Part shown: positions 26,026 through 34,351 of the stretch, piece by piece
Layout: each line of letters begins with the position of its first letter
Numbering within the stretch: the stretch's first letter is position 1
Assembly: GCA_903925205.1 (NCBI GenBank)
Contig: CAIYEN010000104.1
Location: 1-40,450, forward strand
Direction: 5' to 3'
Length of the DNA stretch: 40,450 nucleotides
Source: an uncultured Opitutia bacterium
GTDB lineage: Bacteria > Verrucomicrobiota > Verrucomicrobiia > Opitutales > UBA953
The notes under the pieces: generated by a model
The model's database searches: none
What the model saw: the letters and a program-made list of their open reading frames with translations, nothing else
What the model was told of the DNA's origin: nothing
Program-made: the position numbers and the translations under genes

Positions 26026-26730
26026 ATGTCTTCTGGTTGCCGCCTCATCTTAGCCCTCGACGTCGAAACGAAGGAAGAAGCCTTAGCGTTGGCGCGTCCC
26101 TTGGCCGGCAACTTGGTCTGGGTGAAACTTGGCCTACAGCTCTTCACGCGCCATGGACCGAGTATCGTCGACGAGTTCCATGCGCTCGGGTTCAAAGTCT
26201 TCCTAGACCTCAAGCTCCACGACATCCCCAACACGGTCGCTTCGGCCATCAAGAGCCTGAAAGGTCGCCCTTGCTCGCTACTGACGCTGCATGCCTCCGG
26301 TGGCCCCGAAATGATTGCCCGCGCCCGGGAAGCGGCCGATATCGCCTTACCAGGCTGCCAGTTGCTTTCCGTGACGGTCCTGACCTCCATGGACCAAACG
26401 CAGCTGTCCGCGGTTGGCGTCCAACGAACGCCCGAAGAGCAGGTCCGCCTCCTTGGCCGCATGGCCATCCAAGCGGGTTCACACGGCCTCGTCTGTTCGC
26501 CGCTCGAGCTGCCGATGCTGCGCCGCGAACTCGGTGCCAGCCCGACGCTCGTCACCCCGGGCATCCGTTACCCCGATGCCGCGGGCGACGACCAGAACCG
26601 CGTGATGACGCCCGCGCAAGCGGCCGCCGCTGGTTCCAGCTTCATCGTCGTGGGTCGTCCCATCCTCAAGGACAAGGACCCAGCCGCCAAGACTCTGCAG
26701 ATTCGCCGTGAAATCGGCGAGGCCTCGTGA
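26026..26730 (+). CDS. pyrF: Orotidine 5'-phosphate decarboxylase
   Basis: Converts OMP to UMP, the last step of pyrimidine synthesis, in the cytoplasm. 234 residues of TIM-barrel type: LILALDVETKEEAL with the first substrate-binding Asp, the catalytic DLKLHDIPNTV (the DxKxxD signature), the LTLHASGG loop, and the phosphate-binding VTPGIRYPDAAGDDQNR and VVGRPIL near the C-terminus. It appears complete. Its stop overlaps the ispD start by GTGA, so the two are co-translated. Upstream is a 173-bp spacer with hairpins. Confidence 0.96.
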   Translation: MSSGCRLILALDVETKEEALALARPLAGNLVWVKLGLQLFTRHGPSIVDEFHALGFKVFLDLKLHDIPNTVASAIKSLKGRPCSLLTLHASGGPEMIARAREAADIALPGCQLLSVTVLTSMDQTQLSAVGVQRTPEEQVRLLGRMAIQAGSHGLVCSPLELPMLRRELGASPTLVTPGIRYPDAAGDDQNRVMTPAQAAAAGSSFIVVGRPILKDKDPAAKTLQIRREIGEAS

Positions 26731-27431
26731 GCACCCCCGACGACATCCTGATTCTTCTCGCGGCGGGCTCTGCCCAACGCATGCAGGCCGTCGTCGACGA
26801 CAAGATCACTGCGCCGCTCGCCGGCCTGCCGGTCTTCCTCCATTCGCTTAAGACTTTCCAAACCACCGGCCTCATCGGCCGAGTGATTATCACTTACCGC
26901 AACGAAGAGCAAAAGGCACGGATGCAGGCGCTACTGGCAGCGCAACCTAGCGGCGACCTTCGCATTGAATTCGTCCCTGGCGGCGACTCCCGGCAGGAAT
27001 CGGTGCTCGCAGCACTCACGGCTTGCGAAGGCCACGCGGGCCTCGTCCATATCCATGATGGCGCCCGTCCGCTGGTGACGGCCGATGCCATCCGCAAGGT
27101 CCGCGAGAAAGCCCGCGAGATGGGCGGAGCCATCCTCGCTGGTCGCGCCGCCGATACCGTCAAAATCGCAAAGGAACACTCCAACTCGGTTGGAAGCTCC
27201 CCCGACCGTGCACTGGTTTGGACCGCCGAAACGCCGCAGGTCTTTCGCACGGCCACCGTGCTAAAGGCTTACCGTAAAGTCGCCGAACTCGGACGAAAAG
27301 TCACGGATGACAGTTCCGCGGTCGAGTTTGTCGGACAAGACGTGGCCTTAGTCGAAAACCCTGCGGTTAACTTAAAACTGACTCGCCCATCCGACTTCCT
27401 GCTGGCTGAAGCGATTTTAAAGACGCGCTAA
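26727..27431 (+). CDS. ispD: 2-C-methyl-D-erythritol 4-phosphate cytidylyltransferase
   Basis: IspD transfers CMP from CTP to MEP in the non-mevalonate isoprenoid pathway. 234 aa with GTG start. The N-terminal nucleotide loop reads ILLAAGSAQRMQAVVDDKITAPLAG, a slightly divergent form of AAGxGxRMxxxxPKQ. Later motifs VHIHDGARPLV (family DGARP), VWTAETPQVFR (family TPQxF) and DDSSAVEF fit IspD well. It is coupled to pyrF; there is no ispF downstream, where the minus-strand gene 27436-27930 converges 4 bp after the stop. Confidence 0.92.
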   Translation: MSTPDDILILLAAGSAQRMQAVVDDKITAPLAGLPVFLHSLKTFQTTGLIGRVIITYRNEEQKARMQALLAAQPSGDLRIEFVPGGDSRQESVLAALTACEGHAGLVHIHDGARPLVTADAIRKVREKAREMGGAILAGRAADTVKIAKEHSNSVGSSPDRALVWTAETPQVFRTATVLKAYRKVAELGRKVTDDSSAVEFVGQDVALVENPAVNLKLTRPSDFLLAEAILKTR

Positions 27432-27435
27432 GCAC

Positions 27436-27930
27436 TCAGTAGCCGGCCTGGCGCAGGACGAGGTCGAGCTTCGTCTGGAAGTCGACGATGTCTGGCTGCG
27501 TTGGACGATAGCCAGGGACCTGCGGAACCACGCCGGGGCGACCTTCCATGTCGAGATACCAGTCGGCCAACTGACCGTCAGAGAAAGTCACCGTGCCACT
27601 GACCATGGTGCCGGGGCGAGCCAAGGGGTCGATTTCGACCTTCACATTGGCCGCCGTCGCGGGCGTGGGTTCACCGGGCACCGCAGCCTGTGCAGGGTCC
27701 CCGCCCGAGGTGTCGGTCGGAGCGACTTCGGCCGCGACCGGCTCCTCCTTCTTGGGCTCTTCCTTCTCCTGCAATGTCAGGTTAAGGTCGTCCACGAGGA
27801 AGCGGACATCCAAGAAAGTCATCGAAATCCCGAGCTCGGAAGAAAGCCTGCCTTGGATGACCGAAAGGGTCGAACCCTCGGCCACCCACTGGGAGACCTT
27901 GGAGATTTGTGCGGGGGTTAATTTAGCCAT
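27436..27930 (-). CDS. Unrecognised protein with HTH-like N-terminus
   Basis: A 164-residue protein I cannot assign. The N-terminal ~50 residues ([20 protein letters not shown] and [15 protein letters not shown]) look like a helical helix-turn-helix-type or oligomerisation domain. A charged, Pro/Ala/Glu-rich linker (about 55-95; [16 protein letters not shown]) follows, then a C-terminal domain (about 97-164) with [21 protein letters not shown] and a conserved-looking [15 protein letters not shown] tail. No signal peptide or membrane segment is seen, so it should be cytoplasmic. It converges on ispD and is divergent from menB across 88 bp. Its modular build suggests a DNA- or protein-binding adaptor; this is a guess. 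Confidence 0.7.
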   Translation of the reverse strand: MAKLTPAQISKVSQWVAEGSTLSVIQGRLSSELGISMTFLDVRFLVDDLNLTLQEKEEPKKEEPVAAEVAPTDTSGGDPAQAAVPGEPTPATAANVKVEIDPLARPGTMVSGTVTFSDGQLADWYLDMEGRPGVVPQVPGYRPTQPDIVDFQTKLDLVLRQAGY

Positions 27931-28018
27931 ACCCCAACCTGTGAGGTTAAAACGCGTTTTTCAAGCGTCCCGTCGGTTATTCATTGGAAAAAGCCGCGAA
28001 GGTCGCCAACTTGCACCC

Positions 28019-28864
28019 ATGCAGCCCGAGATTCGCTGGCAGAGAAGCGGGGAGTTCTCCGACATCGTCTATGAAAAGGCCGAGGGTATCGCCCGCGTGA
28101 CCATTAACCGTCCGTCCCGACGCAACGCTTTCACGCCCGACACCATCGCAGAGATGCTCAAGGCCTTCTCCGACGCCCGCGATGACAGCTCGATCGGGGT
28201 CGTCCTCCTTCGCGGGGCCAACCCCCAGCACGACGGCAAGTTCGCCTTCTGCGCCGGCGGTGACCAGAAAATCCGCGGCGACAAGAAAGGCGGCTACGTC
28301 GGCAAGGACGGCGTCCCGCGCCTCAACGTCCTCGACCTCCAACGCCTCATTCGCTCGATGCCCAAGGTCGTCATCGCCTTGGTCGCTGGCTTCGCCATCG
28401 GCGGCGGCCATGTCCTCCACGTCATTTGCGACCTCACCATCGCGGCGGACAACGCCGTCTTTGGACAGACCGGCCCACGCGTTGGCAGTTTTGACGGTGG
28501 CTTTGGCGCTTCCTACCTGGCCCGCATCGTTGGCCAAAAAAAGGCCCGCGAAATCTGGTACCTCTGTCGGCAATATGACGCTAAACAGGCCCTCGAGATG
28601 GGCTTAGTCAATGCGGTTGTACCCTACGAGCAACTCGACGCCGAAGGCGTGCAATGGGCCCGCGAGGTCATGACAAAGAGCCCGCTGGCGATTCGCTGCC
28701 TCAAATCTGCTTTCAACGCCGAACTCGATGGCCAAGCCGGCATCCAGGAACTCTCCGGCAACGCCACCCTCCTTTACTACCTAACCGAAGAAGGCGACGA
28801 AGGCCGCTCGGCTTGGAATGAAAAACGTCCGCCGAACTTCGGCAAATTCCCTTGGCTCCCATAA
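28019..28864 (+). CDS. menB: 1,4-dihydroxy-2-naphthoyl-CoA synthase
   Basis: MenB closes the second ring in menaquinone synthesis from o-succinylbenzoyl-CoA. 281 aa in the crotonase fold. ATG 28019 gives the family N-terminus ([20 protein letters not shown]); the track start is 142 codons too early, reading through an intergenic region and antisense to the 27436 gene. Signatures include [47 protein letters not shown] and [18 protein letters not shown], almost identical to the E. coli type. It needs bicarbonate in the family's type I form. No other men gene is present. Its end overlaps the next gene by 13 bp. Confidence 0.97.
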   Translation: MQPEIRWQRSGEFSDIVYEKAEGIARVTINRPSRRNAFTPDTIAEMLKAFSDARDDSSIGVVLLRGANPQHDGKFAFCAGGDQKIRGDKKGGYVGKDGVPRLNVLDLQRLIRSMPKVVIALVAGFAIGGGHVLHVICDLTIAADNAVFGQTGPRVGSFDGGFGASYLARIVGQKKAREIWYLCRQYDAKQALEMGLVNAVVPYEQLDAEGVQWAREVMTKSPLAIRCLKSAFNAELDGQAGIQELSGNATLLYYLTEEGDEGRSAWNEKRPPNFGKFPWLP

Positions 28865-29430
28865 ATCCGATCCGCGTCACCGAACGCGCTCAGTCGCTCG
28901 CCGCGGCTGTGCTCATGGCTGGCGACATTGCGATCGATGGGACGGCCGGAAAAGGCCGTGATACGGCCTTCCTCGCCCAAGCCGTGGGCCCGACGGGCCA
29001 CGTCCATAGTTTCGACATCCAACCCGAGGCCATCGCCTCCACGGGCAACCTGTGCGAGCTGGCGGGCCTGTCCGCGCGCGTGTCGTTGCATCATCGGAGC
29101 CATGCCGACATCGCGACCGCCCTTCCGGCCGGCCATCTCGGGAAAGTCGGGGTCGCCATCTTCAACTTGGGCTACTTACCAGGCGGCAACCCGAGCATCA
29201 TCACCCAACCGCAATCGACTGCCACTGCACTGCGGGCCGCCTTCACGGCGTTACGCTCCGGCGGACGGCTCATCTGCGTTGCCTACACGGGCCACCCGGG
29301 CGGCATGGAAGAATCCGATGTGGTCTTGGCCTTCGCGGCTGAACGCACCATCGCCGGCGACGTCGTCGAGAAAATCGGGCAGGTCCCCAACCCCGGTAAA
29401 CCTTGGGTGCTGTCGGTGACGAAGCGTTGA
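28852..29430 (+). CDS. SAM methyltransferase, YtqB/MnmM (rRNA_methylase) family
   Basis: A 192-residue class I SAM-dependent methyltransferase. Motif I is [16 protein letters not shown], preceded by a conserved helix ([18 protein letters not shown]), and NLGYLPGGN matches the YtqB family catalytic NxGYLPG segment. Characterised members (B. subtilis/S. aureus MnmM) methylate 5-aminomethyl-2-thiouridine in tRNA; assigning that role here is inference. The TTG start overlaps menB by 13 bp; ATG 28915 would remove the helix before motif I, so TTG is preferred. It is probably co-transcribed with menB. Confidence 0.85.
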   Translation: MAPINPIRVTERAQSLAAAVLMAGDIAIDGTAGKGRDTAFLAQAVGPTGHVHSFDIQPEAIASTGNLCELAGLSARVSLHHRSHADIATALPAGHLGKVGVAIFNLGYLPGGNPSIITQPQSTATALRAAFTALRSGGRLICVAYTGHPGGMEESDVVLAFAAERTIAGDVVEKIGQVPNPGKPWVLSVTKR

Positions 29431-29471
29431 GGCGGTTGGACTTCTCAGCGGATTCTGCTAACCAGTAAAGC

Positions 29472-30374
29472 ATGTCCGCCCGACCTCGCATCGTCCTAAC
29501 TGGAGCCACTGGGCTGATTGGCAAGGCGTTGACCCAGGCCCTCACGCAAGACGGGTACGAGGTGGCGTCATTAAGATCACGCACCCTGGGCGCGGGCGGC
29601 ATGGACGTCGCCAGTGGCTGGATTGATACCGCCTTCCTCGAAGGAGCGCACGCCGTTATCCATCTTGCCGGCGAACCGATTGCACAACGCTGGACGGACG
29701 CCGCCAAAACACGGATTTTATCCAGTCGCGTCGCAGGGACTAAGCTCTTGGCGAACGGCTTGGCGCAACTGCAGCGGCCCCCGAAAACGTTTGTCTCGAT
29801 GTCGGGCGTGAACCGCTACGGGGTCTGGCGTCCAGGTGAGGTGGTCACCGAAACCGCGACCGTCTCCAACCGCGGCTTCTTGGCCGAAATCTCCGAACAA
29901 TGGGAAACGGCCACGGACGCGGCCGTGGCACGGGGTATCCGGACTGTTTGGCTGCGCACCGGCATGGTCTTGGCCGGCTCGGGTGGTGCCCTTCAGAAAA
30001 TGCGCCTGCCCTTCTCGCTCGGACTGGGCGGCCCAGTCGGCAGCGGCAACCAACACCTCAGCTGGATCCGACTGGGCGACCTCGTCCGGCTCATTCAGTG
30101 GACCCTAGCCCACGCCGAAATCAGTGGCGGGTTGAACGCGGTGGCCCCGCAGCCAGTGACCCAGCGCGACTTCGCCCAGTGCCTCGGCCAAGCCCTACAC
30201 CGGCCCGCCTTCCTCCCCCTACCGGCATTCATGGTTAGCCTGCTCTTTGGACAGATGGGGCGCGAGACGCTCCTCGGCGACCTCGCCGCTACGCCCGCCA
30301 AAGCCTTGGACGGTGGTTTCGTCTTCGAGACGCCCGACCTCGCCGCTGCCCTGCGCGCCGCGCTCTGCGAATGA
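29472..30374 (+). CDS. TIGR01777 family NAD(P)-dependent epimerase (YfcH/SDR39U1-like)
   Basis: An extended short-chain dehydrogenase of 300 aa. The Rossmann dinucleotide motif is VLTGATGLIGKAL at the N-terminus, with VIHLAGEPIAQRWTDAAK (family signature) and ISEQWETATDAAVARGIRTVWLRTG. The C-terminal DUF1731-type domain has LSWIRLGDLVRLIQWTL and a final LLGDLAATPAKALDGGFVF. In most members the serine stretch is SASAVGYYG; here it is SMSGVNRYGVW, so the YxxxK catalysis is uncertain. Function of the family is not firmly known. It is 41 bp after the methyltransferase gene. Confidence 0.88.
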   Translation: MSARPRIVLTGATGLIGKALTQALTQDGYEVASLRSRTLGAGGMDVASGWIDTAFLEGAHAVIHLAGEPIAQRWTDAAKTRILSSRVAGTKLLANGLAQLQRPPKTFVSMSGVNRYGVWRPGEVVTETATVSNRGFLAEISEQWETATDAAVARGIRTVWLRTGMVLAGSGGALQKMRLPFSLGLGGPVGSGNQHLSWIRLGDLVRLIQWTLAHAEISGGLNAVAPQPVTQRDFAQCLGQALHRPAFLPLPAFMVSLLFGQMGRETLLGDLAATPAKALDGGFVFETPDLAAALRAALCE

Positions 30375-30416
30375 TTTTAGGTTGAACGGACCCGCCCGGA
30401 AAGGGATTGTGCACCC

Positions 30417-31184
30417 ATGGAACGTTTCCGTTCAGTCTTTACCTTTTTCAGTTTGGCGGGCCTCCTCGCCCTCGTCGGTTGCGACGGGGATACCGCCTCC
30501 GCCATTCGCACGCCCGAACTCGAGGATAGTGAATTCCGGCAAGGCATGACCTACGAGAAACAGCATGAATCTCGCAAGGCCCTCGAATCCTTCTTAAAGG
30601 TCATCGACTCGCGCAAAGGCGCTTCCGAATCGCACCTCGAAGCTGGCCGCATGTACCTCGACCTGCAGGACCCGCTGCCGGCCATCTACCACTTTAACCA
30701 GTACCTCCGCCTCAAGCCGACTTCCGAACAGAGCGCGATTGTTCGCCAGATGGTCAAAACCGCGGAGAAGATGTTCATCCAACAGCTCCCCGGCCGTCCG
30801 CTCGAACCCAGCGCCGCTGGCAGCGTCGACCAGTCTACCCAAATCCGCAAACTCCAGAACGAAAACGCCAAGCTTATGCTGGAAGTCGCGGAGTTGTCCC
30901 GGGGCGTCCGCAACCCAGAGCCGAAGAACGACCCACGCACCCCTGGCATCGCCGCCATCCCTGATAAAGGCACGCCCGCCGTCCCCGGCGTCCCGCCCGC
31001 CAATGGGCGCAAAGCTCCGGCCTTCACCACTTACGTGATCGTCGCTGGCGACACGCTTTCCAAAATCTCCACCAAGGCCTACGGAACCGCGGCCCGGGCG
31101 AACGATATCTATAATGCCAATCGGGATAAAGTGACCTCACCGGCCAACCTGAAGCCCGGCACGACGTTGACGATCCCTCAGTAA
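30417..31184 (+). CDS. Lipoprotein with TPR and LysM domains
   Basis: A 255-residue envelope lipoprotein. Signal peptide with lipobox LLALVGC (Cys about 22). Residues about 40-115 form TPR-like helices (QGMTYEKQHESRKALESFL; ASESHLEAGRMYLDLQDPL), followed by a short coiled segment (IRKLQNENAKLMLEVAEL), a Pro/Gly linker and a C-terminal LysM domain (TTYVIVAGDTLSKISTKAYG, about 206-253) that would bind peptidoglycan. It probably tethers the outer membrane or a protein complex to the cell wall. It is 3 bp upstream of recF, so co-transcription is likely although the functions are unrelated. Confidence 0.87.
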   Translation: MERFRSVFTFFSLAGLLALVGCDGDTASAIRTPELEDSEFRQGMTYEKQHESRKALESFLKVIDSRKGASESHLEAGRMYLDLQDPLPAIYHFNQYLRLKPTSEQSAIVRQMVKTAEKMFIQQLPGRPLEPSAAGSVDQSTQIRKLQNENAKLMLEVAELSRGVRNPEPKNDPRTPGIAAIPDKGTPAVPGVPPANGRKAPAFTTYVIVAGDTLSKISTKAYGTAARANDIYNANRDKVTSPANLKPGTTLTIPQ

Positions 31185-31187
31185 CCC

Positions 31188-32246
31188 ATGCGCGTCACCC
31201 GCATCCGCGCGGCTGACTTCCGCAACCTGCCATTTGCCGACGTCGACACCGACGCTCAGCGCGTCTTTCTGCTCGGCGAAAACGGCCAAGGTAAGACCAA
31301 CCTTCTGGAGGCCGCCGCTTTAGTCTCCGCCTTCCGCTCGTTCCGCACGACGGAGATCTCGCCCCTAATCCGGATGGGCTGCACCGAGGCGCGCCTGCGT
31401 CTCGATGTCCGAACGGGCACCGAAACCACCGCCGTCGAACTGCGCCTCGCCAAGGGGTCGCGCAAGGCACTCGTCGACGGCAACCCCGTGACGTCCGTCG
31501 CCGACCATCTCGGTCGCTTCCCCACCATCGTCTTCTGCTCCGACGACCTCCGCCTCGTCCGCGGCTCGCCCGCCAACCGCCGGCGTTGGCTCGATGCCGC
31601 GATTGGGGGCACCGACGCGGCGTACCTCACCGCCGTTCGCGACTACACGCGGGCACTCGAAGGACGTAATGCTTTACTCAAGACGGAGCGCCCGCAGGAG
31701 GAAGCCATCCGGGCCTTTGAAAAGGCCATGCTCGCACCGGCCATGCTTATCGTGGAGAGTCGGGCGAAGGTGCTGCCCGAACTGGCAGCGACTCTACGTG
31801 CGGCGTGCGCCCGCGCAGGCTTTCCAGATAAAGGCGCCGACCTCACCTACCAACCCGACACCCCTGCCGAGCAATTGGCGGAGACTTGGGCGAGGCTGCG
31901 GGGCGTCGACCAGGCCACCGGCTCAACCTTGAAGGGCCCCCAACGTGACGACTTCGGTATCCTCTTTGGCGGGCAAGACGCCGCCGACTATGCCTCCGAG
32001 GGGCAGCAACGGCTACTCGTCCTTGCCCTCTGCCTGGGCCGGCTCAGCCGGGACGCCAGCCGGGCCCCCACCCCACCCGTCATCCTAGCCGACGACGTCC
32101 TCGGGGAGCTGGACGACACCCGGAGGCGGGCTTTCTGGCAAGAAGTTGGGGAAAGCCACCAAGTCATCGCCACCGGGACGGTTCCGCCCCCCTCGGGCGA
32201 CTGGTTGACCTACCGGGTGAGCCAAGGGGTCTACGTCCGGGGCTGA
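31188..32246 (+). CDS. recF: DNA replication and repair protein RecF
   Basis: SMC-like ATPase that helps load RecA at gaps with RecO and RecR. 352 residues; Walker A GENGQGKT (30-37), ABC signature region EGQQRLLVLALCLGRL, and Walker B PVILADDVLGELDD (about 305-318). It appears complete, close to the E. coli length of 357. dnaA, dnaN and gyrB, which often adjoin recF at the origin, are absent here; the neighbours are a LysM lipoprotein and secG. Confidence 0.96.
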   Translation: MRVTRIRAADFRNLPFADVDTDAQRVFLLGENGQGKTNLLEAAALVSAFRSFRTTEISPLIRMGCTEARLRLDVRTGTETTAVELRLAKGSRKALVDGNPVTSVADHLGRFPTIVFCSDDLRLVRGSPANRRRWLDAAIGGTDAAYLTAVRDYTRALEGRNALLKTERPQEEAIRAFEKAMLAPAMLIVESRAKVLPELAATLRAACARAGFPDKGADLTYQPDTPAEQLAETWARLRGVDQATGSTLKGPQRDDFGILFGGQDAADYASEGQQRLLVLALCLGRLSRDASRAPTPPVILADDVLGELDDTRRRAFWQEVGESHQVIATGTVPPPSGDWLTYRVSQGVYVRG

Positions 32247-32289
32247 TTTTGGCGTTGTTTTATCATTTTCGGAGCCCTTGGATAAGGGG

Positions 32290-32724
32290 ATGAAGGATTT
32301 CCTCCTGTACGCCTCGGTTGTCGTTCTCTTCCTGGTCTGCCTCTTGGTGGTCTTGATCATCCTGATGCAGCGTCCGTCGGCCAACGCTGGCATGGGTTCC
32401 GCCCTCGGTGGTGGTGCCGCTGAGTCTGTCTTCGGCGGTGAATCGGCGAACGTCCTGTCCAAGATGACGACCACCCTCACGGTCATCCTTTTCATCCTCA
32501 GCTTTGGCCTCTACTTGGGCTTCGTCGCTCGCGAAAAGAAAGCCGCCACCGCCATCGCCCCTGCCGCCGTGACGGCCACTAAGCCCGCGACCCCTGAAGC
32601 CCCCGCTGCAACCACTCCAGCAGCGACCAGCGCGACGACTCCCGCCGCGCCGACGCCCGCTGCTCCGGCCGCCAAGGCTCCCGAAGCCCCCAAGGCTCCG
32701 GCCGTTCCTGCTGCTGCCAAGTAA
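32290..32724 (+). CDS. secG: Preprotein translocase subunit SecG with Ala/Pro tail
   Basis: Small integral membrane partner of SecYE. ATG 32290 is used (MKDFLLYASVVVLFLVCLLV); the track begins at TTG 32278. Two transmembrane helices flank the diagnostic loop (MQRPSANAGMGSALGGGAAESVFGG), then LSKMTTTLTVILFILSFGLYLGF. After residue ~80 a tail of about 65 residues consists almost only of Ala, Pro, Thr and Lys. Typical SecG is about 75-110 aa, so the tail accounts for the extra length. It is separated from recF by 43 bp and from the next gene by 6 bp. Confidence 0.93.
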   Translation: MKDFLLYASVVVLFLVCLLVVLIILMQRPSANAGMGSALGGGAAESVFGGESANVLSKMTTTLTVILFILSFGLYLGFVAREKKAATAIAPAAVTATKPATPEAPAATTPAATSATTPAAPTPAAPAAKAPEAPKAPAVPAAAK

Positions 32725-32730
32725 TCGAGG

Positions 32731-33573
32731 ATGTACGCTTCCCTGCTCAGCCTGACATTCCGCTGGGCGGTGTTGCTACTGGCTGGGACCCTCTGTGCCC
32801 AAATCAGTTCGAGCGATGATCGCTATGCGCGTCTGACTCCCGCCGAAGCGCCGGCAGTCTTGGCTCAATTCCGCGCTTCCCGCCTGCCGGCTGACACCTG
32901 CCTCAAGGTCACGATCACACATAAGCCACGCCGCGGCGACGACCATGCGCCCGTACCGGGCTTACTCTGGATCAGTTGGGCCGAGGGCGGCCCGCGCGTG
33001 CGCTTTGAAGCCCGCGATGCCCAAGGCCGGGTGACGTACGCCTTCCTCGCTAAGAAGAATACCCAAGCCACTGAACTCTGGGTTGCGCAGAACGGCCTGC
33101 CAGCCCAAGCGGTAAAGGAACTGGGCGTGGGCACCCCACTGGCGCCTGGCCTACTCCTAACGCCCTTTGACCTGCACCTACCGTTCACCCACTGGCCGCA
33201 GGCCGAGTACCTTTCGACAGATCGGGTGATCGGCCGTCCTGCCCACGTCTATCTGACAAAGAATCCGCAGAGCGGTTCACCGGCGCAGGTGCGGTTCGCC
33301 CTCGACCGCGCCTACGGTGCCATGCTGAGTGCGATTTCCGAAGATGCCCAAGGCAAAGCCGTACGCTCCCTACAGGTCGAGGAATTCGGCAAGGCGGGTG
33401 ACCAATGGCTCTTCGCCGCCATCAGCGTCCGCGATGAAGCCTCGCGCGATGTCGACCTGCTTCAGGTCACGCACGCCGCGCTCAACTTGCGCATCGATGA
33501 TAGCTTCTTTGACCCGCGCACGCTGAACCACCCTGCGAACCCGCCGAGCGACGACCAATTCAAGCCCCTCTGA
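32731..33573 (+). CDS. LolA-like outer membrane lipoprotein-sorting protein
   Basis: A 280-residue exported protein. A hydrophobic N-terminus (FRWAVLLLAGTLCAQ) serves as signal peptide. The body is beta-rich, with PVPGLLWISWAEGGPRVRFEA, a central LPFTHWPQAEYLSTDRVIGRPAHVYL and FALDRAYGAMLSAISEDAQGKAVRSLQV. This pattern resembles the LolA-like/outer-membrane-lipoprotein-sorting family (PF17131-type) rather than classical LolA; role in lipoprotein traffic is inferred. It follows secG by 6 bp and precedes nif3 by 2 bp. Confidence 0.7.
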   Translation: MYASLLSLTFRWAVLLLAGTLCAQISSSDDRYARLTPAEAPAVLAQFRASRLPADTCLKVTITHKPRRGDDHAPVPGLLWISWAEGGPRVRFEARDAQGRVTYAFLAKKNTQATELWVAQNGLPAQAVKELGVGTPLAPGLLLTPFDLHLPFTHWPQAEYLSTDRVIGRPAHVYLTKNPQSGSPAQVRFALDRAYGAMLSAISEDAQGKAVRSLQVEEFGKAGDQWLFAAISVRDEASRDVDLLQVTHAALNLRIDDSFFDPRTLNHPANPPSDDQFKPL

Positions 33574-33575
33574 CC

Positions 33576-34331
33576 ATGCCTGCCGACGCCAAGAAAATCG
33601 CCCAGTTCTGCGACCTGATGACCAACAACAAGGCCATCAAAGATTTCCCCGGGGCCGAAAACGGCCTGCAACACAAGGGCCGCGCCCAAGTCCGCAAGGT
33701 CGGCTGCGCGGTCGACGCGGGCGCCAAAGTCTTCGAAATGGCGGCCAAGCGCGGCATCGATTTCCTCATCGTCCACCACGGGATGCGCTGGCCGACGGTC
33801 TCGCCGCTCCGCGAAGTCCGTAAGCTGCGCGTCGATACGCTGAAGCGCACGCGACTCTCGCTCTACTCGAGCCACCTGCCGCTCGACGCCCATCCGGTCA
33901 TCGGAAATAACGCCCTCATCGCCGCCGACCTCGGACTCCGCGTCGTGGACTGGTTCGTCGACTTCGAAGGCCTGCCCATCGCCTGCATCTGCCAAGGCAT
34001 CCCGCGGGCGACGCTGACCCGCCGCCTGAAGCAGAGCTATCCTGCGACCTATCAAGCCATCGAGTTCGGCTCGGCTCGGCCCAAGAAGATCGCCATCCTC
34101 AGCGGCAGCGGCCGCAGTGCCCTCGACCACCTTCGGGCCCAAGGTTGCGACACCCTGATCACCGGCGAACTCCGCGAAGAACACTTCAACGAAGCCCACG
34201 AACAAGGCTGGAACCTCTACCCCTGCGGTCATTACGCGACGGAAACCTGGGGCGTGAAAGCCTTGGCAGCAGCGGTCTCGGCGGAGTTCGGCGTCCCCTG
34301 GGAATTCGTCGCGACCGGCAACCCACTCTGA
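33576..34331 (+). CDS. Nif3-like dinuclear metal centre protein
   Basis: A 251-residue member of the NIF3/DUF34 family (also called GTP cyclohydrolase I type 2). Metal ligands are the FLIVHHGMRWP pair of His, later LPLDAHPVIGNN (His/Asp) and the C-terminal ITGELREEHFNEAHEQG plus CGHYATETWGVKAL. Members form toroidal hexamers with two metals per subunit. Proposed activities vary and the biological role is unsettled; some evidence points to metal handling. It is between the LolA-like gene and gluQ, and all are probably one transcript. Confidence 0.93.
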   Translation: MPADAKKIAQFCDLMTNNKAIKDFPGAENGLQHKGRAQVRKVGCAVDAGAKVFEMAAKRGIDFLIVHHGMRWPTVSPLREVRKLRVDTLKRTRLSLYSSHLPLDAHPVIGNNALIAADLGLRVVDWFVDFEGLPIACICQGIPRATLTRRLKQSYPATYQAIEFGSARPKKIAILSGSGRSALDHLRAQGCDTLITGELREEHFNEAHEQGWNLYPCGHYATETWGVKALAAAVSAEFGVPWEFVATGNPL

Positions 34332-34351
34332 GCCTCCGGGGTTCGTCCATC

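Noticed and set aside
25878-26711. Plus-strand 277-aa ORF overlapping pyrF
   Set aside because: Pro/Arg-rich, different frame from pyrF, no domain; pyrF is certain.
27593-28018. N-terminal extension of menB in the ORF track
   Set aside because: The extension reads antisense through the 27436 gene and an intergenic gap; ATG 28019 gives the exact family N-terminus.
31188-32246. recF as a sign of the replication origin
   Set aside because: No dnaA, dnaN, gyrB or DnaA-box cluster around it; recF appears relocated.
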